Assembly (NCBI RefSeq): GCF_900476375.1
Contig: NZ_UPPP01000083.1
Span: 1-64,000 of the forward strand
Source of the DNA: Allolucifera butyrica
GTDB lineage: Bacteria; Bacillota; Negativicutes; Sporomusales; UPPP01
DNA: 64,000 nt
Direction: 5' to 3'
In this document: piece by piece, positions 16,821 to 26,443 of the stretch
Layout: each line of letters starts with the position of its first letter
Numbering within the stretch: position 1 is the stretch's first letter
Position numbers and translations under genes: made by a program
Notes under the pieces: generated by a model
Told to the model about the DNA's origin: nothing
Database searches by the model: none
Seen by the model: the letters and a program-made list of their open reading frames with translations, nothing else

Positions 16821-17455
16821 TCGCGCCACCTCCCGATAATCGTTTCCCCGCCTTTTACTTTGTCACCCTTTTTCACCAGTATTTCAACACTTTGCGGAAC
16901 AATCACTTCCGTACAAGAGCCAAACTTAATCATGCCGTATCGTTCTCCCAACTTAAGATCATTACCCAGAGTAACCCAGGATACAATGCGCCGGGCCAAA
17001 ATGCCGGCCACTTGGGTTACCAGAACCCGCATCCGTTTGTTTTCCAAGCCAATGGCATGTCTTTCATTTTCGCAGCCGGCCGATTCTTTATACGCCGGTC
17101 GGAAGCGGCCGCAAGTATATTGTTGAAACAGGATCTCGCCGACAATCGGGCTGCGGTTAACATGCACATCAAACACGGATAAAAAGATGATAACCTTCTT
17201 GCCGTAATCATTTAAAAACTGGTCGTCATATACATCACAAACACCCATTACTTTTCCATCGGCCGGTGATACTACCAAAGTATCATCCTCCGGCACAGCC
17301 CGGTTGGGATTCCGAAAAAAGAAAGTGACAAACGCCGTCAAAACTCCCGGAATAATACTCCAATATGGATTAACAGCCAAAAATGTAATGACTGTAATTA
17401 GGGCAAGCATAGCTATATATATAAACCCTTCTTTTACAATCGGTGTTTGAACCAT
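16817..17455 (-). CDS. psd: Phosphatidylserine decarboxylase proenzyme
   Basis: The 212-residue short (PSD-A) type has two N-terminal helices, SPADGKV, DVHVNRSP, and the self-cleavage site FGS at the end (IKFGSCTEV, about 177-185), where the Ser becomes the pyruvoyl group. It converts phosphatidylserine to phosphatidylethanolamine. An AAGGAGG site 6-7 nt upstream fixes the ATG. It overlaps pssA at the stop codon. Confidence 0.94.
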   Translation of the reverse strand: MVQTPIVKEGFIYIAMLALITVITFLAVNPYWSIIPGVLTAFVTFFFRNPNRAVPEDDTLVVSPADGKVMGVCDVYDDQFLNDYGKKVIIFLSVFDVHVNRSPIVGEILFQQYTCGRFRPAYKESAGCENERHAIGLENKRMRVLVTQVAGILARRIVSWVTLGNDLKLGERYGMIKFGSCTEVIVPQSVEILVKKGDKVKGGETIIGRWRD

Positions 17456-17706
17456 TTATCCACCTCCTTATGGGCAATCCCGCTTTCATAAGAAGACCGC
17501 GCGGTCTTTCGGCTTGTGGCACAAGGCGCGAGAAAACCGTCTGAAACATTTATGCAGTCTTTAAAATTTATGGTTTCTATACTTTTAGGAAAACGCCGCC
17601 GCGTTTTTCCGGCGTGCGCTCCAACGCTAAAACCGTCGAAAAAGTTACATTTTCCGGTGCCACAAAAACAGAAGCAAGCGTAAAAACTTGCCTCTCCTGT
17701 ATTTCT
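17456..17706 (-). other. Long leader or repeat-rich region before psd
   Basis: The predicted transcript would carry a leader of about 250 nt. It contains a GCAAG/CTTGC hairpin (about 17674-17694), a GGAAAAACGC/GCGTTTTCC hairpin (about 17588-17612) and the AAGACCGC/GCGGTCTT palindrome at 17493-17508. A frame runs through it without family resemblance. It could be a regulatory leader or an inserted non-coding repeat; no known riboswitch class was recognised. Confidence 0.45.
17488..17535 (+). repeat. Copy 2 of the dispersed hairpin element
   Basis: On the plus strand the AAGACCGC/GCGGTCTT palindrome is followed by TCGGCTTGTGGCACAAGGCGCG and AAAACC, the same order as at 431-492 (minus) and 58745-58805. 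Here it is antisense to psd, inside the psd leader. Confidence 0.4.
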
Positions 17707-17712
17707 CAACCT

Positions 17713-17741
17713 ATTATAATATACCATATTGGCTTTGTCTA
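17713..17741 (-). promoter_or_regulatory. Promoter of psd-pssA, overlapping the tagA stop
   Basis: TAGACA (17736-17741) and a perfect TATAAT (17713-17718) on the minus strand are 17 bp apart. The -35 covers the tagA TAG stop codon (17739-17741). Confidence 0.65.
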
Positions 17742-18467
17742 ATACTTTTTGCCCGTCACAACGCGCCATACAAAGCGCGGTAAAGCTAACATCCGTATAG
17801 CCCGTTGCGGCTGGGACAGCAACCGGTATAACCATTCCATATTGGCTTGCTGCATCCATAAAGGGGCCCGTTTGACCGCACCCGCCATTACGTCGAATGT
17901 TCCACCAACCCCGATAACAACCGGCACTCCCAGCCGTGCTAAATTCTTTGCCAGCCATTTTTCCTGTTTGGGGACTCCCAAACCGACTAACAAAATCTCT
18001 GGCTGCGAGGCCTTAATATGATTGATAATCAGTTCGTCCTCCTCCGGTGTAAAAAAGCCATTTCGCCGTCCGACAATTTGTAATCCCGGATATTGTTTTT
18101 CGGCCATAGCCTTCGCCCTATCGACAATTCCGGGTGCACCGCCAAACAGGTATACCTTGTATCCTTTACCGGCCGCGGCCGACAACAGCCGCTGGGATAA
18201 ATCAAATCCGGCCACCCGTTCCGGCATGTCAACCCCTAAATAACGGGCCGCCCAAACTACCCCTGCACCATCCGGTATCACCAGGGAAGCCTGGGTCAGA
18301 ACCGACGCCAGCTCGCGGTCTTTCTGGGCCATCATAATCATTTCCGCATTTGCCGTGGCAATTAAGTGCGGCCTGCCATCCCTGATAAACTGCTCCAGAA
18401 TCGACAAAGCTTCCTCCATTGTAACCGCATCAACCTGAACATTTAAAACGTCTACTTGCTTCTCCAC
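17739..18467 (-). CDS. tagA: WecG/TagA/CpsF family glycosyltransferase
   Basis: The 242-residue GT26 enzyme has NAEMIMMAQKD, the PDGAGVVWAAR and ERVAGFDL motifs, FFTPEE and LLVGLGVPKQEKW. Family members add N-acetylmannosamine to a GlcNAc-diphospho-lipid carrier in teichoic acid or capsule synthesis. No partner glycosyltransferases lie in the window, so the polymer is unknown. GTG 18467 is preceded by GGGAGAA. Confidence 0.9.
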   Translation of the reverse strand: MEKQVDVLNVQVDAVTMEEALSILEQFIRDGRPHLIATANAEMIMMAQKDRELASVLTQASLVIPDGAGVVWAARYLGVDMPERVAGFDLSQRLLSAAAGKGYKVYLFGGAPGIVDRAKAMAEKQYPGLQIVGRRNGFFTPEEDELIINHIKASQPEILLVGLGVPKQEKWLAKNLARLGVPVVIGVGGTFDVMAGAVKRAPLWMQQANMEWLYRLLSQPQRAIRMLALPRFVWRVVTGKKY

Positions 18468-18529
18468 GGATTCTGTTCTCCCTCTCCTAGTCTATGACAT
18501 ATTTTAACACAATCCGAAGACCCCGGCAA

Positions 18530-20479
18530 TCACCACCAGGGAGAGAGCTTCCAACGGGGAGTATCCTTGTTTTGGTCCGGTCCAAAGGCAGGCGGCCCGG
18601 CTTCTTTACGGTGATCCGGCTCTGTCGGCTCCGTGCCTTTGATGAAGGAACAATATTCTATTTCCCGAGTGCGGGGAGTAGCCAGTTTGCCTGTATTGGC
18701 CGCAATCGGAACCCCGGTAATCACGTTAGGAGGAACCGGAAAATCAACCGGTTTACTGTCTTTCAGTGCCTGCTTCATCATCGTGCCCCACATTCCGGCA
18801 ACTTCCGCCCCCGATATACCCACCGGCGTATGATCGTCATTTCCCACATAAATGCCTGTCAGCAAATCCGGTGTAAATCCCACAAACCAAGCGGTTTGAA
18901 AATTATCGGTCGTTCCGGTTTTGCCGGCGGACGGACGGCCAATATTGCCCGCTTTGCCGGTGCCGTTCTCCAGTACCCCTTTCATCATATCCATTAAAAT
19001 ATAAGCCATCTCCGGTTTTAAGACAGCTTGTTGATGCAAATTGGTTTCTTCCAGAACCTGACCATTTTGATCCAGTACTTTTAAGATGGCAATCGGGCGG
19101 GATAAAATACCGCCATTGGCAATTGCACTATAAGCCGTAGTCAGTTCCATCAGATTGACCCCTTGCGTCAGTCCGCCTAACGCAGCAGCCAGATTATTGT
19201 CACCGGGGACCAGAGTCGTAATTCCCATGGATTTGGCCAGGTCAAGAACGTGTTCGACCCCCAGCTGCTGCGCCAGTTTTACGGCTACAATATTAATTGA
19301 CAGCCGTAACGCTTTTTTTAAAATCATCGGACCATGAAATTTTTCATCGTAGTTATGCGGTGCGTAACCATCAATATTAATCGGCTCATCAACAATAACC
19401 GTATTGGCCGCCAATCCCCGGTTTAAAGCCGTGGCGTAAACAAAGGGCTTAAAAGCAGAACCGGGTTGGCGGACTTCGGTTATGACCCGGTTAATTTGAC
19501 TCTCGGCGTAATTTCGTCCGCCTACCATGGCTTCAATATAACCTGTGCGCGGATCCAGCGCCAGAACAGCTCCTTGATATTTTCCCAACGCCCTTTCCGC
19601 GGCTTTCTGCACATTGCTGTCCAGGGTTGTGTAAACCTTTAACCCGCCTTTATAAACCCGGTTAGCCCCATATCGTCCAACCAGTTCATTGGCAATATAA
19701 TCCAAAAAATACGAAGCTTGTACGGTACGCTTTTTCCGGCCGGCCAGCTTCAATGGTTCGGCGGCCGCCCGCTGCGCTTCCTCTTCGGTAATATCTCCTG
19801 CCTTGACCATTCCTTCCAAAACAACCTGGCGGCGCTGCAAAGCGGCTTTCTTATCAACATAGGGAGAAAAAATATTAGGTCCTCGCGGCAGTCCGGCTAA
19901 CATAGCACTTTCACCTAAAGATAATTCAACGGCATGCTTACCGAAGTAAACTTGCGAGGCGGCCTCTACTCCATAGGCTCCTTCCCCGAAATAAATCTGA
20001 TTCAGATAGGCCTGTAAAATCTCTTGTTTGGAAAACTTACGTTCAATAATAATTGCCAGCAGTGCTTCCTTCAATTTACGGCTTAGTGTTTGTTCCTGGG
20101 TCAAAAACATATTTTTGGCCAATTGCTGCGTAATTGTACTTCCTCCTTCCACGATGCGGCCGTGCAGCAAATCAATCCACAAGGCGCGAAGAATCCCAAT
20201 CGGGTCGACGCCCATGTGACTGTAAAAACGGGTATCTTCATTATCAATAATTGCTTCCTGGATATATGGCGAAATATTATTAATGGAAACGACGATACGA
20301 TTTTCTTCAAATAATTTTGATATAAGCTGCCCATGTATATCAAAAACCTGGGTCGCAGTCATTAATTTAAGATTTTCCAAATTATTGACTTCGGGAAGTC
20401 CCCAAAAGGCACAGCCACTTACAACCAGGCTACTGACAACAAACGCCATTATAATGATTGACCGGATAGAATGCCGCAT
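18530..20479 (-). CDS. Penicillin-binding protein 1A with a lipobox-like N-terminus
   Basis: The bifunctional class A PBP has 649 residues. The GT51 transglycosylase domain shows Glu81 in DNEDTRFYSH, EGGSTITQQ (111-119) and RKFSKQEILQAYLN. The transpeptidase has SAFK (Ser341), SIN (394-396) and KTGTT (520-524). It polymerises and crosslinks peptidoglycan outside the membrane. Unusually the N-terminus MRHSIRSIIIMAFVVSSLVV runs into SGC at 21-23, so it looks like a lipoprotein signal rather than a plain anchor. ATG 20479 has GAAGGAGG upstream. The C-terminal tail is short and polar. Confidence 0.92.
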   Translation of the reverse strand: MRHSIRSIIIMAFVVSSLVVSGCAFWGLPEVNNLENLKLMTATQVFDIHGQLISKLFEENRIVVSINNISPYIQEAIIDNEDTRFYSHMGVDPIGILRALWIDLLHGRIVEGGSTITQQLAKNMFLTQEQTLSRKLKEALLAIIIERKFSKQEILQAYLNQIYFGEGAYGVEAASQVYFGKHAVELSLGESAMLAGLPRGPNIFSPYVDKKAALQRRQVVLEGMVKAGDITEEEAQRAAAEPLKLAGRKKRTVQASYFLDYIANELVGRYGANRVYKGGLKVYTTLDSNVQKAAERALGKYQGAVLALDPRTGYIEAMVGGRNYAESQINRVITEVRQPGSAFKPFVYATALNRGLAANTVIVDEPINIDGYAPHNYDEKFHGPMILKKALRLSINIVAVKLAQQLGVEHVLDLAKSMGITTLVPGDNNLAAALGGLTQGVNLMELTTAYSAIANGGILSRPIAILKVLDQNGQVLEETNLHQQAVLKPEMAYILMDMMKGVLENGTGKAGNIGRPSAGKTGTTDNFQTAWFVGFTPDLLTGIYVGNDDHTPVGISGAEVAGMWGTMMKQALKDSKPVDFPVPPNVITGVPIAANTGKLATPRTREIEYCSFIKGTEPTEPDHRKEAGPPAFGPDQNKDTPRWKLSPWW

Positions 20480-20598
20480 TGCCTTGTTCCCTCCTTCTTG
20501 CCTGTAGTATATCCATTCCTTGACAAGTTTAACGCGCAGAGGAATATCCTTGCGGGCCGGCGAATAAAGTAGCTAAAATTATAAGCAGGAGCATCTTC

Positions 20599-21519
20599 AT
20601 GACCAAGTCCGCCTTCGTCTTTCGTGTGCTTTGTAGCTTAAACATTTTCTTTATTATAATTGCAGTCTTTCCTTTCTATATTCCGCCGGTTAATGTTTCC
20701 GCAGCCACCGGGCCGGCGCCGGTTATTACGGATTCCAGCCCGCCCCCTTCCTTTTCGCCGGACCGGCCGGAGCAAAATTCCGCGGTATATCTGCTGCCGG
20801 CAATGGCAACCGACGGCGCGGATACGGATAAACCGGTTTATGACCCATACACTGTAACGGAACGAAAAGAAAAAAAGTTACCCGCCGCGCTACCCGATGT
20901 AAAACCGTATTATGGCGTCAAAACAGTTTATTTAACGTTTGACGACGGCCCGGATCGGTACAATACCCCGCTTGTCCTGGATATTCTTAAAAAGAACGGA
21001 ATTAAAGCTACCTTTTTTGTTGTCGGAACGCAGGTGGAAAAATCCGCGCCGTTATTAAAACGTATTTATAACGAGGGCCATGCCATCGGCAATCATTCTT
21101 ATAATCACATATACCGGCAACTCTACCGGTCGCCGGCGGCTTATATGGAACAACTCCGGCATAATGACCAAATTATAAAGCGTATTCTTGGTGTACGTCC
21201 CCGCATCGCCCGGGCTCCGGGCGGTACAGTAGGCAGTTTTACCAAACAATATTGGACTTTATTAAAAGAAGAGGGATATACCGATATAAGCTGGAATGTC
21301 AGTTCCGGTGATGCCTCCCGCGCCAAGGCGGCGGATCTGGTGCAAAATGTAATCTATCAAATGCAGAACAAATATTTATGGAGCCATGCCATCGTTTTAA
21401 TGCATGATGGCCCCGGGCACGGCGAAACTGTGAAAGCCCTGCCTTCGATCATCAAGTATTTTAAAGACAATGGTTTTGAATTTAAAGTCGTAAACCTAAA
21501 AACACCGCCAGCCTGGTAG
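20599..21519 (+). CDS. Secreted polysaccharide deacetylase (NodB domain)
   Basis: The 306-residue protein has an N-terminal signal/anchor helix (about 8-28), a Pro/Ser-rich linker and a NodB domain with TFDDGP (Asp115/116), HSYNH (His166, His170), RAPGG (205-209) and VLMHDGPGH near the C-terminus. It removes acetyl or similar groups from peptidoglycan or another polysaccharide at the cell surface. It is transcribed divergently from the PBP1A gene, 119 bp away, which fits a wall function. GCAGGAGCATCTTC precedes the ATG. Confidence 0.9.
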   Translation: MTKSAFVFRVLCSLNIFFIIIAVFPFYIPPVNVSAATGPAPVITDSSPPPSFSPDRPEQNSAVYLLPAMATDGADTDKPVYDPYTVTERKEKKLPAALPDVKPYYGVKTVYLTFDDGPDRYNTPLVLDILKKNGIKATFFVVGTQVEKSAPLLKRIYNEGHAIGNHSYNHIYRQLYRSPAAYMEQLRHNDQIIKRILGVRPRIARAPGGTVGSFTKQYWTLLKEEGYTDISWNVSSGDASRAKAADLVQNVIYQMQNKYLWSHAIVLMHDGPGHGETVKALPSIIKYFKDNGFEFKVVNLKTPPAW

Positions 21520-21532
21520 CTGACGGTGTTTT
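21499..21532 (+). terminator. Terminator overlapping the deacetylase stop codon
   Basis: A 14-bp stem with one mismatch (21499-21512 with 21519-21532) has a 6-nt loop and ends in a T-run. The TAG stop (21517-21519) lies at the loop. It also lies just past the guaB stop, so it may serve both convergent genes. Confidence 0.85.
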
Positions 21533-21540
21533 TATATATT

Positions 21541-23052
<1,512 letters not shown>

Positions 23053-23158
23053 CTAGCCCAATCTACTACTTTTTATGTAATAACCAAATATTCTGCCGAG
23101 GTATTGGGTAAATTATCAATTCAATTTCCTACCCCCACGCTGGGTTGAGCATCATGTA

Positions 23159-23641
23159 CTAACTCAGGGTGAACGGGGCAAAACCAAGCTCGGACCAAAG
23201 CCGGTTATTGGCTATGCTCTCAAAACCCCGGATGCGTAATTTTATAATACTTTTTAGCTCGTAAACAGAACGGAAAAACCGCCTTTCTAACGGGTAAGCC
23301 GTATTGTTGGCAGCCTGCCGGTAAAAAGCGGCGGAATTTTCAATAAAGCCGGTCAACGTCCATAGTATCGTCATATGTGCTACGTTAGGATCAATCCTTG
23401 CGGCATAAGCCTGATACATTTGCTGCCAGGCCGCATCTGTCCCTAAACAACTTATAACTTCTATATCCGGTAAACAGTTACTCTGACTATTAAAGCTTTG
23501 CAGAAAAGATACCATACGCTCCTGAACGGCATGCAATTGATTAAAAAGCGGTACCAGTTCAATAGGAGCGGTAGACTGCAACCGGTCCATATCTTGCCGG
23601 ATTGCTATTTCCAGGGTCATTGCAAAATCAATTATGGCCAT
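23159..23641 (-). CDS. Ferritin-like helical protein, metal ligands apparently lost
   Basis: The 160-residue all-helical protein was not firmly recognised. Its two halves resemble a rubrerythrin-like four-helix bundle. IDFAMTLEIAI and a later QERMVSFLQSF stand where such proteins have E...E and EExH, and FIENSAAFYRQAAN and VYELKSIIKL stand for the second pair. The Glu residues are partly kept, but His is replaced by Met or Ile, so a di-iron site is unlikely. The ATG has GGGGGGGATGAAAC before it. No partner gene is evident. Confidence 0.5.
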   Translation of the reverse strand: MAIIDFAMTLEIAIRQDMDRLQSTAPIELVPLFNQLHAVQERMVSFLQSFNSQSNCLPDIEVISCLGTDAAWQQMYQAYAARIDPNVAHMTILWTLTGFIENSAAFYRQAANNTAYPLERRFFRSVYELKSIIKLRIRGFESIANNRLWSELGFAPFTLS

Positions 23642-23662
23642 GTTTCATCCCCCCCTTATTGC

Positions 23663-23697
23663 AACAGCCCATTTCGTCGTTAGCGAAATGGGCTGTT
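23663..23697 (-). terminator. Long hairpin between the tautomerase and ferritin-like genes
   Basis: A perfect 14-bp stem (23663-23676 with 23684-23697) has a 7-nt loop 11 nt after the tautomerase stop. The T-tract is poor on both strands, so it may be a weak terminator or an RNA 3' stabiliser. Confidence 0.6.
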
Positions 23698-23708
23698 ATC
23701 ATTTTGTA

Positions 23709-23894
23709 CTACTTGTCGGACATTAACACGCCTGCTTTAGCAATATTTTGTTTGGTAGTTTCCCGGATCACAATGGTAACTGCTTCTGCCGGGCACTGGG
23801 CAGTTTCAACAATGGCTTCCGTTACTTTCTTGGCCAATGCTCTTTTTTGCTCGGCCGAACGCCCTTCCACCATGTCAATTTGTACGATTGGCAT
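23709..23894 (-). CDS. 4-oxalocrotonate tautomerase family protein
   Basis: The 61-residue member has the family's catalytic Pro after the initiator Met (PIVQIDMVEGRSAEQKR) and the usual length. Such hexameric enzymes tautomerise enols and related compounds. The natural substrate is unknown and no aromatic degradation genes are nearby. The ATG follows GGGGAGGAAAGAGAAA. Confidence 0.88.
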   Translation of the reverse strand: MPIVQIDMVEGRSAEQKRALAKKVTEAIVETAQCPAEAVTIVIRETTKQNIAKAGVLMSDK

Positions 23895-23949
23895 TTTCTC
23901 TTTCCTCCCCCCGTTATATAAATTAATAGATTTGGTTCTTCACCACTTT

Positions 23950-24150
23950 TTACTTTCCCTGCAACTCTCTTTGAAAAATTTCACAACTGCCGTCTAGCCA
24001 GTTGACACAGTCACTGCAACGGCGGACAAAATCATCCGGCGATACATTAAGCCAAGAATAGCCGTAACCCATGGCGTTAATAATATGTTCAAACTCCCGG
24101 CACTCCGCTGCAATCGTAATCAGTTGTTCCTCCTCATAACCAACCGGCAT
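23950..24150 (-). CDS. Small Cys-containing protein of unknown function
   Basis: The 66-residue protein is acidic in its N-terminal half (EEEQLITIAAECREFEH). The C-terminal region is RRCSDCVNWLDGSC, a CxxC plus a third Cys spaced as in a small metal or redox site. The fourth possible ligand is Cys17. AGGTGGTGAACGGTGT precedes the ATG. I do not recognise the family. It lies 55 nt upstream of the tautomerase gene and could be cotranscribed with it. Confidence 0.55.
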   Translation of the reverse strand: MPVGYEEEQLITIAAECREFEHIINAMGYGYSWLNVSPDDFVRRCSDCVNWLDGSCEIFQRELQGK

Positions 24151-24175
24151 ACACCGTTCACCACCTTTTAAATTT

Positions 24176-24205
24176 TTGAGATTAGTGTATGTTTTCGATT
24201 ATGAA
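24176..24205 (+). promoter_or_regulatory. Candidate plus-strand promoter of a small RNA
   Basis: TTGAGA (24176-24181) and TATGAA (24200-24205) are separated by 18 bp and point toward a strong plus-strand terminator with no gene between. Confidence 0.35.
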
Positions 24206-24211
24206 AATAAT

Positions 24212-24322
24212 TTTAAAAATTTTTCCAAAGCCCGTATAAAAGGAACCAAATAGGAGCATAATGAGAATGTAAATTTTCTCCTCTCCCATAATTAGGCGGC
24301 CCTATGGCCGCCCTCTTTTTTT
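24212..24322 (+). ncRNA. Candidate small RNA between the Cys-protein gene and recG
   Basis: The interval is bounded by a plausible promoter and ends in a textbook terminator on the plus strand, while the surrounding genes are all on the minus strand. It holds GGAG and CTCC segments that could pair (24253-24282) and only a three-codon frame (ATGAGAATGTAA). No known RNA family was recognised. The call rests only on the promoter/terminator pair. Confidence 0.35.
24294..24322 (+). terminator. Strong plus-strand terminator without an annotated plus-strand gene
   Basis: GGCGGCC and GGCCGCC form a 7-bp GC stem with a CTAT loop, followed by CTC and a run of seven T residues on the plus strand. On the minus strand, where recG ends, no U-tract follows. 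Confidence 0.75.
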
Positions 24323-24347
24323 GGCAGCTTTCTTGGTCAGTTAGTAG

Positions 24348-26396
24348 TCAATTACGGAATATGAAGCTGAAATAATCACCAAACCGTTCTTGTAAGACGG
24401 CTTGCATAGAAAAAATAGCCTGCGGGTCATTCGCCGTCGTAAGAGCGGCCCGCCTGGCCTCGATCAATACCTGTGTATCTTTTACTATATCAGCGATTTT
24501 TAAATCGGGAAGGCCATGCTGCCGGGAACCAAAAAACTGTCCGGGTCCCCGTAATAATAAATCTTTTTCCGCTAACAAAAACCCATCACTTGTTTGCGCT
24601 AGAATCTTTAGCCTTTCTTTCGTTTCGGCATTCCGGCTGTCCGATAGTAAAACGCAATAGGATTGATGCTGCCCCCTGCCGATCCGTCCCCGAAGCTGAT
24701 GCAACTGAGCCAAACCAAACCGTTCCGCCCCTTCGATTACCATCACCGTGGCATTCGGTACATTGACACCCACTTCGATCACGGTAGTAGCAACTAGCAC
24801 CTTACATTCGCCCCGGCAAAAAGCCTCCATAACCGCCTCTTTTTCCGTTGCTTTTAATTTGCCGTGTAAAAGGCAGCAGGGAATATTGCGCAAGTAAGTC
24901 CGGGTTAGCTGCTCATATACCTGAACCGCCGATTGAGCATCGATATTCTCCGATTCCTCCACCAGCGGACAGACTACATAGGCTTGCCGACCGCTTTCTA
25001 CCTGCCGGACAACCAGGTTCCGGTAAACCCGTTCCCGCATTTGATTACTTTCCGCATAGGTCTTGATTTCCTTCCTTCCCGGCGGTAGTTGACGGATCAC
25101 CGACACATCAAGATCGCCATAAACAGTTAATGCCATGGTACGGGGTATCGGCGTTGCCGTCATAACCAGCACATCCGGCATGCCCCCTTTGGACTGTAAG
25201 AGAGACCGCTGTCGGACGCCAAACCGGTGCTGCTCATCGGTTATCACCAATCCCAGACAGTGAAAGCTAACATCGTCCTGAATCAAAGCATGTGTCCCCA
25301 CAACGACATCAACCAGACCGTCACGAATTTGCTCCAGGGTTTCTTCCCGGGCTCGCCGGGTTAATTTTCCGGTTAACAGGGTAAGCTTCACACCCAGGGG
25401 AGCTAAAAATTGTGCCAAAGTATGATAATGCTGTTCCGCTAAAATTTCCGTCGGTACCATCATGGCGCCCTGATAGCCGTTTTCAATCGTTTTGGCCAAC
25501 GCCAGGGCGGCAAGCACCGTTTTGCCTGATCCCACATCACCCTGGATTAAACGCTGCATAGGAACGGTGTCTTCCATATCGAGCTTAATTTCCTGCCAAA
25601 CCTTTTTTTGGTCTTCCGTTAATGTAAAAGGCAATTGTCTTTCCAGGCGGGAAACCAATCTGCCGTCAGGTAAATGCTTGATCCCGGTATAACCGCTTTT
25701 CTTATATCTTTTTATAAAGGCAAGTCCACATTGCAGCAAATACAATTCTTCAAAAACCAGCCGGTATCGCGCTTGTTCCAGCAAGTCCATGTTCGCCGGA
25801 AAATGAATATTTTCCAATGCTTCTTTGCGGCTCAACAAATGGAACCGGGTTATAATATCAGCCGGCAATGGCTCCGAAACCGCCGTCGTTCCATCCAGCA
25901 CCTGCCGGATCAGCGAACGCAGAAAACGTTGCTGAATCTTTTCACTCGCCGGATAGACCGGTACGATACAGCCGGCATTTACCCGGTCATTACCGTCGGC
26001 TAATTCTATTTCCGGATTATGAATTTCCGTTTGAAACCGCCGTTTCACTTTTCCGGCTATAATAAGTTTCATCCCTATTTTGAACCATTTTTTCCGGTAG
26101 GACTGGTTAAACCAGACTAATTGAGCCGCTCCGGTCGCGTCCCGGACCAATACTTTGGTAATTGTCAGACCCCGCCTTGGTTTACTCTCTTCAATCCCGG
26201 TGACCGTCGCCGTAAAGGTCTCCCAGGTATCATCCGCCAATAACTGAATTGGCTTCAATTGGCGCCGGTCTTCATAACGACGCGGGAAATGCTCCAATAA
26301 ATCGCCGGCGGAAAAAATATTCAATTTTGCCAACAGAGCCGCTCTTGCCGGGCCAATTCCCTTTATTTCTTTTATTGGTTGTAACCATTGCAGCAA
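24348..26396 (-). CDS. recG: ATP-dependent DNA helicase RecG
   Basis: The 682-residue RecG is of usual length. It has an N-terminal wedge/OB domain (KEIKGIGPARAALLAKLNI, FPRRYEDR), Walker A GDVGSGKT, the DEQH box, TATPIPRT, and GRIGRGQHQSYC, followed by the TSDGFLLAEKDLLLRGPG block. It remodels stalled forks and branched DNA. The start is TTG 26396 with GGGTGG 6-7 nt upstream. It lies 42 nt downstream of the DUF1858 gene. Confidence 0.96.
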   Translation of the reverse strand: MLQWLQPIKEIKGIGPARAALLAKLNIFSAGDLLEHFPRRYEDRRQLKPIQLLADDTWETFTATVTGIEESKPRRGLTITKVLVRDATGAAQLVWFNQSYRKKWFKIGMKLIIAGKVKRRFQTEIHNPEIELADGNDRVNAGCIVPVYPASEKIQQRFLRSLIRQVLDGTTAVSEPLPADIITRFHLLSRKEALENIHFPANMDLLEQARYRLVFEELYLLQCGLAFIKRYKKSGYTGIKHLPDGRLVSRLERQLPFTLTEDQKKVWQEIKLDMEDTVPMQRLIQGDVGSGKTVLAALALAKTIENGYQGAMMVPTEILAEQHYHTLAQFLAPLGVKLTLLTGKLTRRAREETLEQIRDGLVDVVVGTHALIQDDVSFHCLGLVITDEQHRFGVRQRSLLQSKGGMPDVLVMTATPIPRTMALTVYGDLDVSVIRQLPPGRKEIKTYAESNQMRERVYRNLVVRQVESGRQAYVVCPLVEESENIDAQSAVQVYEQLTRTYLRNIPCCLLHGKLKATEKEAVMEAFCRGECKVLVATTVIEVGVNVPNATVMVIEGAERFGLAQLHQLRGRIGRGQHQSYCVLLSDSRNAETKERLKILAQTSDGFLLAEKDLLLRGPGQFFGSRQHGLPDLKIADIVKDTQVLIEARRAALTTANDPQAIFSMQAVLQERFGDYFSFIFRN

Positions 26397-26415
26397 AAAA
26401 TACCACCCGCATTAT

Positions 26416-26443
26416 AATAGGCAAAGTATACTCTTTGCCTATT
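26416..26443 (-). terminator. Hairpin overlapping the DUF1858 stop codon
   Basis: An 11-bp stem (26416-26426 with 26433-26443) has a 6-nt loop. The TAG stop of the DUF1858 gene (26439-26441) lies in the arm nearest the gene. The better T-run is on the plus strand. Confidence 0.6.

Noticed and set aside
17434-17958. 174-codon minus-strand frame covering the psd leader
   Set aside because: It overlaps tagA and the psd start in another frame and has no ribosome site. The Cys/Phe-rich stretch looks like translated non-coding repeat.
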